Source of the DNA: Vitis vinifera
Taxonomy: Eukaryota > Streptophyta > Magnoliopsida > Vitales > Vitaceae
Length of the DNA: 64,000 bases
Direction of reading: 5' to 3'
Assembly (NCBI RefSeq): GCF_030704535.1
Contig: NC_081822.1
Coordinates: 6,945,501 to 7,009,500 of the forward strand
The translations under genes and the position numbers were made by a program. The notes under the pieces are model-generated. The model did no database searches. It saw only the letters and a list, made by a program, of their open reading frames with translations, and was not told the origin of the DNA. Numbering within the stretch: the stretch's first letter is position 1; the number at the start of each line of letters is the position of its first letter. Shown here piece by piece: positions 1-12,539 of the stretch.

Positions 1-3000
1 ATTTTTTTTTTTTTTTTACGGGAGGTCGAGATGGGGGTGGGGGTATCTTTGTTTCGGGATCAGAGTCAGGCCTTCACTCACTATGAGCGACTTGGATTGA
101 GTCAGAAATTTCGACAATGCAATTTTGGTTATATATGTTTTCACATTTGGCAATAATAATGGCACTGCTTTCCTTTCTTTTTGGCTTTGAACCCAGCTTT
201 CACCACTGTGACTTTAGTTAGGTTCTTCGTCTTTCACTTGTAAGTCGTCGCCTGACCTAGTTATCACTAGCAAAGTTTGGGATCATTAGCAGTGCGTTGT
301 CTTTTCATGTTCACTCTTCAAGCTTAGGAGTTTGTCTGCATGGCCCCCTTTGAAGGGACCTGAGTTTTGTACATATGCCAAGTGGTGAAGAAACGCAAGA
401 TAATTGGCCTGAAACGGACTTCATTAGCCAATAAAAATGTCCAAATCACTTTGTGTGATGCATCTCCTCAATTATTGGCCCCCAACAATGGAGCTAAAGT
501 GGGTATTAATTGATTGCTTTCATGGTCTCTTAAATGAAAATTTCTACCAATAGGCTGTAACCCCCTGGCTGGAAATAATGAGACCCCAACCTTGCAATTT
601 CAGAGTGGGCACTGATGGGGGATTGAAAGATGAATGATCATGACACAAAAAAATGTGAAAACTTTATCCCATGAGAACAACAAGGTAACTTTATCCCATG
701 GGTCACACTTAAAGTTGAACAATTACATAAGCTCTAGCAATTAATATTCCTTCATTCCACCTAATTTAAATTTATTTTCCAGGACCTCCAAAGAAGATGA
801 ATTTGGATGATAGGATGATCTTAATTAGGAATGCAAAATAAAATAAAATTTCTTAACAAAATAATATCGATCTCAATGTGAACAAATTCTATTTTTATAT
901 ATTTCTCCAATTGGCTTATGAATAAATATATCAACTTTGAAATTCAAATTATTTTCTACAGAAGGAAACTGAATGAAAATAACTTCATAAAGATATCTTT
1001 TGGAATAGGCAATTTGCAATTATGAAAAAAATTAAAAAATGATTACCCTCTCAACAGTCAACATAACCTTTTAATTATTCAACCAAATGAATGGATAAAA
1101 ATCAATGTTGGAATGCATGATATGACAAAAAGATTCAATTATCAGCCTTCTTCCTTTCCTTTTATAGCAATTGACTGAAATATATATAGATAAAATAAAG
1201 TCATCTTTTGTGAGCACTTCATTTCCTAGCACATATGTAAACCAAACTCAAGCACCAAAAATAAAATTTTAAAAAATATTATATATTAAAAGAAAAAAGT
1301 TGAAAGACACTGTCAATATAAATGTAAAGTAGAGATTTTTAAAGAATTATACTTTTAAAAAGTGGTTTTCAAAAATTACTTTTGAAATTCAATATTTTTT
1401 CTGTCTTATTGTTTCTGGTTTCACAAGTTTCACTGCAATGGGTGTTTCCATTTTAAGGTGTGATAGGAGAAGAGAAGATAGAATAATTGGGGGGGAGAGG
1501 CACATGGTTTGTAGTGGAAGAAGGTTGATTAGTTCATGTGGAAATCCCCCAATTTAGGGTTTAGTGACCCATCCACACCCTCAAAAACATCATTCCATTA
1601 GTTTATGTGACCCTGACAGTCCAAGTCCTTGGGGGACAGCCAACATGACGCCCATTTTTGTAGCCATGCATGCCTCATGGCTTGCACAGTAGCCCTCCCA
1701 CAAGACACACACATGAGACTCATTGCGACCTTTGTCCCAAAAGAAGTAGGGCCCCTCTCCCCACAATTCCTATGTGCTAATTCATTCATTCTACACAGTA
1801 CACACCTTTCCGAAGGCCCCAGGCAGGTCAATGAAAACTACTTATACCTACTCACAAGGGGTAGTTGACAAAAATGGAATGTTTTTTTATTCAATAGAAA
1901 CTTTTTAAAGCTTTCCGAGATTGACTTAACCCGTCGAATGATCTACAGAGAAGAGTGATATTGCCTGCAATTTACTCACTTGTACTTTGGGAAGTCGTTT
2001 TCTGTGCTTCATCTCAGGAAAGGAAGTGCAGGGAAATGAATGCCACCCATATGGAAGTTGTGACTTGCATTTCTTTTGTGAAAGCGTGCTCGATGAGTCT
2101 GTGAACGCAGCACCGTCAATTGAAAACGAGCACAACCAAGTTTTAAAAGCAGTGGAAAGTTCAAATTTTGTTCATTATGATTTGCATGACCAATAAATTC
2201 TACCAGATTAATGAGAAGGTGAAAAGTCAAAAAAGAGAAAAAAAAGAAAAAGAGAAACTGTCCTTGTTTGAGAGTTACACTGGAGATGAATGCATGGTAT
2301 GTATGCAAGTTTTAATTCTTGAATGGGTGTCAGAATTTATACTAAACTTTCCTTTCCCGATCGTTTGGAGCTGCAGTATCCCTGACTTCGATTTAAAACG
2401 GACCCTGTATTTTCTGCAACCATGTTGAAATTTTCGGCCACGATATAAACATTATGGTACGAAAATGACCGGCCACCAGCCACCGCCCACCAGCACTCTT
2501 CTCCATTCCAAGACTCTGTAGAAAAGGAAACCTTTAAAAATGACTAAGAAAATGGTTTGCTTTATTATCCGCGTGAGGAAGATTTGATACATAAGTCAAG
2601 AGATGATTTATTAACCGCTGGTCCTCTAATATCTCTCACAGGAAATGTACATTCTCTTTGACGAAAAAAATTTGACTTATGAACCATAATGGCAACCGTG
2701 GAAACCTACCTAGGTATTCAAGAGGGAAGACTTTACACTCCCATTCCAATAGCACAAGGATTTTGAATGGAATACCATTTTTTCTGGGACTGTAGAAATA
2801 GTCGGTTGACAGCAGCAAATCTTAGTCCAGGTTCATTCAAATTCACTAGAAGGACCTCATGTGATGTGTACATGTGATTGCAACAGATAGCCCACACACA
2901 AGTGGTGACGGCCGAAGCAAAAGTGGTCGGTGACACCTGGGTCGGCGGTTGTGCTCACCGGAGCAGCCCAGGGTGGTATTGGTGGTTGCAACATGGCAGT

Positions 3001-3860
3001 ATTTGGAAGCTACGTACATTTAAAAATATGTCTTGGGAAAAGGTGTACATCAATGTAGATTAGGTTATTTGTGTAAATGCTGATTGATATATATAAATAA
3101 ATAAAAGAATCCCCGACAGTGTTGACCGATTTGGTCTAAAACCAATCACATTGTGTGGAATGATCCAAATCTATATCATGCACAGACATAGGCACTAATT
3201 AAAAGAGACAAACAAATATGTTGAAGGTCCCACTGAAATTGGATTGGCTCATCTCTGTGGGGGACAACCTGCTGCCATGGCCTGGATCACCTCTCATATG
3301 GAAGATATCTAGTGATGGGCAAGTTTTAATAATTTGCTTCGCTTATACAAAGGAACAACCCCAGGCCAATTGGGCCATCCACATTTTTGTCTTTCTTCCT
3401 TCTTTTTAAATTTTTTTGGCTTTCCATGGAGACATCTTCAGCCTCAAATGAAAGCGATTTTTTGTCAATTGGTTTTTCACTTTACAGTTGTTCCTGTTGG
3501 AAAGCTGAGAGGATTGGTTTTGTTATTAGAATAAGAATCACCAAATCTATCTATATACAGTATGGTAGAGCTAGCACAGGAGCGTTGGCTACATAGCTCC
3601 AACAAAGATAGGATCAGTCCATCAGATATGGCAATTTCTGTCTGTATCTCATAATCTGAGTGTAGCTTATGCCATGACATTTCAAAACTACGATTCTACA
3701 CTAATCTCCAATATTCATGAATCATAATTCGCAACCAAGTTGTTGGAAACTGAGACAAGGTTTTTCTGACTTGTGGTGGACTGGACACAAGTCCATGCCC
3801 ATCACTGAACCTGATGTTGGCAGGCTAGACCCAATAGTACTCCAATCAAAACACTAACTA
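1..3860. other. Intergenic, no gene supported
   Basis: I find no reading frame here that resembles a known protein or that can be joined to others by splice sites. The open frames are short and overlap on both strands. The stretch at about 720-1400 is strongly AT-rich. The stretch at about 1560-1870 has more balanced composition and could be promoter or leader sequence of a gene beyond the left edge, but nothing in it proves this. Confidence 0.5.
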
Positions 3861-4767
3861 CTAGAGGTGAAACTAGGGTTGGGTTGGGTTTGCACTCAAC
3901 CCAAGCTCAACCTACATCAATTAACATTGAGCACCTAACTCGTTGACTTCTAACTAAAATGTTCAATCCAAGTTCAATTCATCCTTATTTTTTCAAACTT
4001 AGGTTAAGATGAGATTAGAACTCAAGATGATCAAGTTAATATCATACTAGACGGGTTGTTCGGATTATATTAGTCAAATTTGATTAATTTGAATGACTTA
4101 TAATGACTTTTTTATTTTATATTTTATACATTTGTACCAAAATTTAAATAGTAAATAACTTGTCATTTTAATATAATTAAAAAATATTTATCTTTCTAAT
4201 ATATATATATATATGAACTAATTTAATTCACCTCTTTTAAGGTTTTAGTTAAATACATTTTATTCTTATAAATTTGAAATTTCATTATATGCATCCTTTA
4301 TTTCGAGTGAAAGGGAATGTAAGTAAAAATAAAAATAAAAATAAAAAAGATATTTGATAAAATTTCAAACTTATAAAAATTATATATATTTAATCAAAAC
4401 TCCCTGAAAAATGAATGAAATTAACTCATATATATAAATTAAATTTGATATTTTTTTCTCCCAAAATCATTTTAAAGAATATGAAAGGAATATTATTATA
4501 TAAAATAATATAACTTATAAATATTTGAATATATTATTATTATTACTATTATTATTAAATACTTAATGCAAGTTCCAATTGACTATGGGTTGTCCCACGT
4601 TCGAACCGTACCCTAACCCAAATTAAAAAAAAATTTCTACCTCAAGATCAACTCAAATTATGAAGAAATATATATATATAAACTGTCCAAGTCCACTCAA
4701 AATTTGGTTGGGTTTGGGTTCAGATGGATTCAACCCGTCGAAATTGCAGCCCACGTGCAACTCCTAG
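3861..4767. mobile_element. Degenerate hAT-like element with GGTTGGGTTGGG ends
   Basis: The left end reads CTAGAGGTGAAACTAGGG, followed by GGTTGGGTTGGG-type repeats. The right end, read on the minus strand, starts CTAGGAGTTGCACGTGGG and is followed by similar repeats. The middle is very AT-rich and has no coding capacity. Imperfect CTAG-ended inverted termini next to Pro/Gly-codon-like GGGTT repeats are common in old plant hAT-type non-autonomous elements. I found no convincing 8-bp target duplication, so the family assignment is weak. Confidence 0.35.
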
Positions 4768-6005
4768 ACTTCAATGCAAGTAGAGAGGTCAGAGCACACG
4801 CTAATCTTAGATGTCAGCTAAAAAATGATTACTTCGAAAAATAGAATATTTATTCACTGCTGTGCAACCGTGGGAGCAATTATTCTGACTGGAACTTAAA
4901 GAGTTGAAAACCGACCAAGGTAAGGAGGAGGAATTATTTCCGCTGAAATATGCCATACGAACTTTGTCTTTAGTTGACAAGTCTTTGGGGATGCCATATT
5001 TAGTTTGGTCATATTTCGCCGCAAAATTCCAATCAGGGAATATTGTTATTCATTGTGGTCAGAAGAGAAATGACACAGAGGAATCGGTTAATTGCCTACA
5101 AAATGAAACATACCAGTGGCGGTTGAAGATGAAATTAGAAAATTAAGCTAGGATGTCACAAGAGAATTTGCACTACCCTTGTTAGCTATGTATCCGAGGT
5201 ACTCTATGGAATTCATCCAACAATACTAAAGTACTAAGTTCAAATTCAGAGTAGTTGTAGGAGATCTGCATTGTTAAGAGGGGTCACGGCTCAAGCACCA
5301 ACAGATTCCTATGGATGCTGGTTGCAACCTGGGATGCAAGCAGAGGAAGAGTGGGTTAGCACCAGGCCACCTGTTAGTGAGGCTTCTGAATAACTTCGAA
5401 GACAGCTTACTGGAGGGTAGACAATCAGAAGCCAACCAAAAGATTTTTCCTTTTTTTTTTTTTCTTTTTTTTAACAGCTAAAGCCCAAACACAATATTTT
5501 TGACATTACAGAAACCTAACTTCATTCATGATTCTCTGTAGATCCTTTGGTACAACTGCTTTTGTTGGATAGTGAGAACAGAGAGTTCCAGGTTCTCCTA
5601 ACGGCATCACTCCTTGACCCACAATAATGAAATACGGATAGAAATATATCATGAGAAAATGAAGGTCTTAAGTTCAACTCAAACCAGGGAAAACCACAAG
5701 TGGAAATCAATAGTACTCTTTAACAAAATTGTTTCTTAAGTTACAATAGCCAATGGACTGAGCTATGTTTATTTAGCTGATGCACTTGGCAGAGGGCATT
5801 TTCATTCATGCTTTACTCTCAAAATAAAAAATTCAGTCAAAGAATATCATATATGTTAGGTTACAAAAAAACACAATGTGACTATGGTCAATATCTAACA
5901 AATTTAGATTGTCTAACGAGGAGCATTTCAGATGAGAGCTGAAGATGGTTTTCATGTACTTGCACCAAGGAGCCTCAATAGTGATGAAGAACTAGAGTTG
6001 CTATG
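4768..6005. other. 3' flank of the pectin methyltransferase gene
   Basis: This is non-coding sequence downstream (minus strand) of the stop codon at 6006. A possible poly(A) signal, AATAAA on the minus strand, lies at 5768-5773, which would give a 3' UTR of roughly 250 bases. A run of T residues lies around 5450-5475. The small open frame near 4904 begins only at a TTG and shows no protein similarity I recognise. Confidence 0.4.
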
Positions 6006-6992
6006 TCAATTGTAAGACTTGAGGTGGAAAATTTGGCAGCTTGGGTTGTATGAGCTCTTTGTTATAGCTGGTTCGAACTTCTTGATGGCAGCTTCATTCT
6101 CTTCTAAGCTAGTCTGGACAAAATAGCGTACCCACCAAGACGAACTCCTCAATTTAGCCTGCAGAAGGAGGAAAAAAACTGAAATATGTTCATTTCCACT
6201 TTGTACAAGTACATGAATATGAGAAATGATGACAGAGTTTACTGGCAAAGCCATGCAAGAAAAGAAAATATCTAAGCAACATTAGAATTAGAACTTCAAA
6301 AAACCGGTAAGCTCAAATATATAACAGTTGAAAGATCTATCTAAACATATTAGCTGAACAGACAGGTTGGTTGTTCAGAAGTTTGAGATATTCTGTCAAG
6401 GAACCTGGATGTTTCTTCTTTTGGAGGGACTAAAAATGAGATGTTAAGGAACTCAAATTCTCAAAATTAAGAGTCAGTTTATTTTTGAACTATCTGCCAT
6501 CTTCAACTCTACTTGAATCTAACATATGAAACTATCGATTTGTAAATTGACAAATCTATTATCTCCCATTCACCATCCCAATGGCATTGGAGACATGTCC
6601 AGAAAAAATTTTATTTATATATTTATTTTTTATGTGCAACCTTTTTTTCATTTTTCTGTCTTGGAATTGAACTGGAACCTCCCACATCCCTACCTCAACC
6701 CCTTGCCAGTTGGACTATCCCTCAAGGGAAAAACATTTTTTTTTTCTTTAGCTTTCAAAAGCCAAAAACTTATCCCCCAAATGAAAATCTTACCCATGGT
6801 TGAGATGCAATGTTCCGAAAGGCAATGAATCAGAAAAGACCTTAAACAAACAAAACATCTTAAATAATTGAAGCATAAGATTTTGTAGCGAGAAAGCAAG
6901 AAGGGGAGGAAGGGAGGGTTGAAGATTAAGCACAAAAACTATCTTCAGACACAACTAGTCCAAATAACCACCAAAAGGTATACATGAGACTT

Positions 6993-7024
<32 letters not shown>

Positions 7025-10000
7025 AGGGGAACACAAAAGTTATCTCCAGATACCATTATAACAAATAAGCACCAAAAGGGACAGATGCACCTTTCCAAAG
7101 GAAATAATTGAAGACCCAGTTAAACCAAGAAAGCAACCAAGTTACAAACGCAGAGTATTGAAACTTAATTTTTCTCATTCAATGGTCGAGCTAAAAGTTC
7201 AGTACTTGCTAAGAGACACAAACAAAATAGTGTTAACGCTGCTTCCAATTAAAGAACTACATATGATAGGATTTATATTGCACTCATGTGAACTTGTGAA
7301 TACAGAGCAAAAAATTACTGAAGTCTGAATACCACGTCTAATCATAGAGAGTTGCACATGGTGGCATTCAACATCAAGGTTAAAAAAATAAAAGTAAAAA
7401 AATGATCAAACAACAAATTACAAACTACAAGTAACAGCCACTTACCGGCCGACCAAATTTGGATACTTCTGAAACTTTAGCTCTCTGTTGTCCTGGAAAA
7501 CCTACATTTATAATTGAAAAAATTGTTAAAAAAATGCTCATTTTTCCAATTAAACATAAAATTAATCTTAGCACCAAAAACATAGTCATTAAATTTTGTG
7601 TTCTTGACCATAAAGTTGGCAGAAGTCTCTCAAAGAACCAACAAAATGTTTCATATTTGCAATATATCTTCCAGTACATGCATGTGAGAAACGCATACAA
7701 ACAAGTAAAAACAACAGGTTTCATATTGGGGGAAAATGGGAAGAAAATACCAAAATCAAGCCTAACAGATTGCATAGGGGGTATGATTCTCTTACTTCAA
7801 ATCTCAGTCTTAGCTCTGTTTCTTTATCACACATCCTAAAATTTCATGGTGTATACGTAGGTGCCAAATGTTTTTATAAAGCCATAGCATGTATATGATC
7901 ACAGAAATGCTTTTGTACCCTTCTTTTATCACAGAAATGCTTTTGTTCCCTTCTTTTGACATTTCTCAGTGTTTACAACTCAATTAAATAAATTAATGAA
8001 CCAAGATAAAACATCATTAGGCACATCCTCTTAAACCTCGTTTGGAGAACCATAAACCAATCTTAAAATGTTACTGGATGTTTCAATCTGTTTAGTGCAT
8101 TTGCTCACCTATACAAGATCAACTACAATTGCAAATCATAAGATCGTATTTTCCACCTCATTTCATTGATAAACATGAAAATTGCTAGTTGGTCTTTATC
8201 AGGGATGTGAGAAAAGAGGGCAAAAGAAATGGAGAGGCATTAAAAAATATCTCTAGCACCCATGTCCAAAATTTTCTTCTTTTTTGCACCTTTTTTTTGG
8301 GGGGTAAGACTCCAGAAATTTATCAAACAGGATATGTGGTGTTGACATTTGGAATGAACTTTGCAAAAGTACATCAGTTTATCATCTTTATAGACATTCA
8401 ATTGGATTCATTATGCCAGATGATCTAACAAAGAACAATTCTGTGAGTCTGAGATTGCAACAGAAAGAGTAAGAAAATAGCAAGTATCCTGAAAAAAAAA
8501 CCCAGAAAAAGTTGGGGCAGGGGAGGAAATAAAGATTCAAAGGTGGATCAAGATGAATTATGCATGAAACTTTTAATCTGGGAGATAGCATAAGCTCTCT
8601 TTACCTGCAAAAATAATAAGACCATCAGCTGAAACCCTTGCTAAATCTGGAAGGGTTTTGTTGAGGTACTTTGGGGACAAGTAATCCAATGCATCCGACA
8701 CAATCACAAGAGAAAATGATTTTGCCCTATACGGAAGAGGAAACTTAATATCAGCCACACGTACAATGCCTTTGTGCACCAGACTTTTACAGTTACTATC
8801 AGCTTCCTCTATGTCATATGGTTCCACACCCCAGGCTTCAGTCTCCTCTTCTTTTAGCAATTTAGAAACAATTGAACAAGAGTCTGGGCCAACATGCAAA
8901 ACTTTATGCATGCTGTCACCATAAGCTTTCTTCAGAAATGGAATTGCCCAGTGAACTTCTGCTGTGCATGAAAAGTCACCTGCATATATAGGATAACTCA
9001 CTTCTAATGAGAAACTGGTAGATTAACATCCATAATAAGAGAACGATATATCAAAACAAATATTCTAAAAACAACCACGACAATAATAATAAGAATTTGA
9101 AATACTTGAATGTGAGGATATCTTGCAACTTCACCATCCATAAACAGGATTACAAACATCCTATTTGTCATTTCACCAAAATCAGTTCAAAGAAACAAAA
9201 TGCAGATGCTCAATAAACACCATGCAGTCATAAATTTTGTTGATGACTTGACAAGTTTTCTTCTTAAACAACTACACACAAAATTGAATTTCTTAATGAA
9301 CAGGATATTCAGACATTCTTTTTTGTGTGCAGAACTAACTGCTTCTGATGAGAATTCTAGCCAGATTTGAAGTCACCAGTACACTGCAGGGTAGAATCAG
9401 CAACTGGTTTGGTTTTTAAACTTAGAAATCTAACACTACATCCTTGCTACAGAGGAACCAGTGTAGTTATACTCCTACAAATCAAAAGCCATTCTACAGA
9501 AGACAATGCCATGTAGCATATAGTCAGGCCAATTTAAAAAGCATCATTCAGTAAACTGAATTAAGATGTAACAAATATCTCCAGCACTATGCTAATAAAT
9601 TTCTTGTTATCCATAAAAAGAGAAAAATGTAAAAGATATCCCCACCATATAACATTCTTCTTAGCAAGAAAACTAACACATGTTGCAGCCAATACAACAA
9701 TCTGGATTCTGACCACTATGACAGCAAGTGTTCAGACTAGGTCTCACCTAAAACCACTCATGCACTTGCTAAAAGAGTGGGAAACTAAAAACATTGCAAC
9801 CAGAAGAGAGCATAAACACCTACTTCAAGGGCTATAAAGAATTCAATGAATCTTTTTCCACTGCTACAAGAGTAAAAAGTCATAACAATGACATGCCTCA
9901 AAGAGAAAACTCAATGACTCCAAGAACTGATAATCCAGAGAAAAGGACCTCTAAACCAAATAAGATAAGCAAACACAACTAAAAATTGACTGTTGGTGTT

Positions 10001-10832
10001 ATTGAGCCACATATCAACAACATTAGCATTTCCTTAATGTTCCAAAGAAATAAATATAATCCGTTAGAAATATTATTATGAAGCCAATTCATATTGATTA
10101 TCGTTTATCACCCCCTGATAAAACAACAATCCACAATGACATCACCTTTATATCATCAAATAATATAGAGATCAAAAAGTATAAAATCCTTCGGAAGTTA
10201 AATAGAACTACCTTGAACCCTGCTCACAGCAGCCTGCTTATTACCGCCAAATGAACCTATCACATGAAAAACTCAACTTGAGCCAGATGCATGCCACAGA
10301 TATATCTCAAGCAGGAAAGAAGAAGTTATATCCCAAATCCAGGTAATGGAACACTAACCACAAAAATTATATGAACTTTTGTTATATCTAACATACATGC
10401 TGGTAAACTAAAAATATTTTGGTGAAGTAAATACAAACCTGAGCCGCTATATGAATACCCAATAAGAAGCATTGCTCCCTGGAAATTTCCCAAAAAAAAT
10501 AAACAATTGTAATTAGAATTAACTGATCAAGCACAAGCCAATTAGTCTTCTTTGTTTGTTTTTGTAAAGTGATGACTTTCTAAAAATGTAAACATTAGAA
10601 GATAAATATAGTGCTAGCACATGTCATTATTTTTAAAATTGACAAATAAGAGTTATGTAACGAACAGATCGATTGCAGGGAAGAAATAGTCTGTGGAAAT
10701 GAGAAGTACCATGATGAGAAGCCCTATAGATAAAAATGGGGAAGCGCGTGATTTTGAATGCAACGAGCCTATAAATGGAAGAGTTCCGCTGCCTGCAAAG
10801 CGTCGAGAGGGATTTACTGGCTTCCTCGACAT
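6006..10832 (-). CDS. CGR3: CGR2/CGR3-type Golgi pectin methyltransferase
   Basis: Coding exons on the minus strand are 10832-10710, 10478-10439, 10256-10212, 8979-8605, 7501-7446 and 6158-6006: 792 nt, 263 aa, all introns GT-AG. Residues 31-53 form a hydrophobic signal anchor, giving a type II Golgi membrane protein. An SAM-dependent methyltransferase fold follows. KVLHVGP (95-101) looks like the motif I loop, AWGVEPYD (118-125) the second strand, and a VIVSDALDYLSP stretch (161-172) the core. The C terminus ends QIFHLKSYN. Length and sequence agree closely with Arabidopsis CGR2/CGR3 (about 258 aa), which are known to methylesterify homogalacturonan in the Golgi. The start is the ATG that opens MSRKPVNPSRRF, the usual family N terminus. 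Exons 2 and 3 are only 40 and 45 nt, so automated annotation could miss them. An AG at the end of a T-rich tract just upstream of the ATG hints at a leader intron. Confidence 0.93.
6993..7018. repeat. (GA)n microsatellite
   Basis: A run of about 13 GA dinucleotides lies in intron 5 of the pectin methyltransferase gene. Such runs vary in length between individuals and could serve as a marker. Confidence 0.85.
7898..7957. repeat. 30-bp tandem duplication in intron
   Basis: Two adjacent 30-bp units begin ATCACAGAAATGC and differ by about one base. They sit in intron 4 of the pectin methyltransferase gene and appear to be a simple slippage-type duplication. Confidence 0.8.
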
Positions 10833-11652
10833 TGTATAAATATATTTGATGTTGATTCTACAAAAATATCATGCTAGTTGACACCAAAAAAAAGGAAAGA
10901 AAACAAGCGAATCAGTCAGCCATCATGCAGAATTAATAAGTTTATAAAAAATCAAATGACATTACAGACAAGTAGAGTAAAACAAAAAACAAAAAAACAA
11001 ACAAACAAATAAGAAAGTGCGATAATTGAACAAACACATTGCCGAGAAAAATTCAGATGCTACAGAACGTAAAGGCAAGGTAATAATCTGAGCTAAACAC
11101 AAACTTTTAAAGCCATTTCAAATTCAACTAATCACATTCTAAGCGCATTTGTATTGTTTCCGCTAACAGATCGTGTAGAAACAAACCAAACAAATTTCCT
11201 TTCTCCTAAACGTATTGGATCAAGGCAGGCAAAACATCCATAAACGGATACATTGGATTATAGACTTCCACTTTCAATCAATTAGCCACCAGAAGCACAA
11301 GTATGGTAAAAGAATTGCAGACTTATTCACAAAATACATATCAAAAGATAGAGGGGGACCAGAGAATAAGCGCTGAGAAAATCGCGTTCCGCAACATGAG
11401 GCGGTGTCCAGATCTGTATTTCTGTCGTGAGAATTGAAAAGGAGGATGAAAATGGGAGGTCGTGGACTCGTGATTGAGGTTAATAAGATTCTGTGTTCAT
11501 TCCAAGTGGGACTCGGTAGCGTTTGTTCCGGTGGGGATGCGCACCGTGATTGTTGCCATGGACGTGTCGGCGCTACTCCTACGTCCTACACTTCCTGTTC
11601 CGTTGAAATTCATGTCACAGTAGTGAAATAGGAATCTTATTCAATATTTTAA
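10833..11652. promoter_or_regulatory. Leader and promoter region of the pectin methyltransferase gene
   Basis: This non-coding region lies upstream (minus strand) of the ATG at 10832. A T-rich tract ending in TTTTTGTAG at about 10857-10865 is a good acceptor for a 5' UTR intron, which is common in this gene class. The more GC-balanced part at 11340-11620 is where a first non-coding exon and the transcription start would be expected. I cannot place the start from sequence alone. Confidence 0.4.
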
Positions 11653-11673
11653 ATATATATATATATATATATA
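11653..11673. repeat. (AT)n microsatellite
   Basis: A short alternating AT run marks the edge between the promoter side of the pectin methyltransferase gene and the AT-rich desert. Confidence 0.85.
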
Positions 11674-12501
11674 GGAAAATTCTAGAGTGCCTCCGGAGGT
11701 ATCATGCCTCCGTTTTTTTTCAGCCGTTGGATGAAACTGATTAAATCTCAGCCATCCAAATGAAAAGGAAAAAAAAAATTGAAACCGGGTGACCCTAAAT
11801 ACAAAGCGGTGTTTGATAAAACTGAAAATTAAATATTGAAAATCTTAGTATAAAATTATAAATATTAAATTAATAGAATTTAAAAATGTTTTGTATATTA
11901 TTAAATATGAGTGTTCACCATTTGATACTAAAAATGGTTAAAGTTTTCAAATTATTATATTTTATAAATTTAATGTTATAAATATAATATGATATATTTA
12001 AAAATTTAAGTATTATAGATGATACATCAATAAAATAAAAATATAATATGTTACATTTTTTATTTTATTTTTTTAATATTACAACTACTTTTCTATCATC
12101 CATTGTTTCAAAAGTAAATATAAACAGGGAAGATTCGAAAGGGTCATCAGTTTTGATAATTTTGGAATAAAATATGATAAAAAAGAAAAATTATCTCGAT
12201 AATTCATTTAATAAAATAATAAGCAAAAGAATTATAAATATCCTTCAACTTGAAACCCTTGACGTCTAAAGTATTTAAAGTACTTTTTTTTTTTTGTCGG
12301 GATATTTGAAATGTCTAGCAGCCGCATTAGTTGTAATTATTAGTACTTATTTTTTAAATCAAAATTTTGGATTTTTAAAACCAAAATACTTCTAAAAAAT
12401 ATTTTCAAAACAACATTTAATATGTTTTTTATATACATTTATATTTTTACACTAATTTTTACTTTTATTTTCAAAAAATCATAATTATATAATAAGAATG
12501 A

Positions 12502-12539
<38 letters not shown>

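Noticed and set aside
4590..4615. GGTTCGAACGTGG on the minus strand, tRNA T-arm-like
   Set aside because: Inside AT-rich repeat DNA with no matching acceptor stem or A box.
4904..5146. 80-codon plus-strand frame
   Set aside because: It begins at TTG, with no usable ATG start and no similarity; in the 3' flank of a minus-strand gene.
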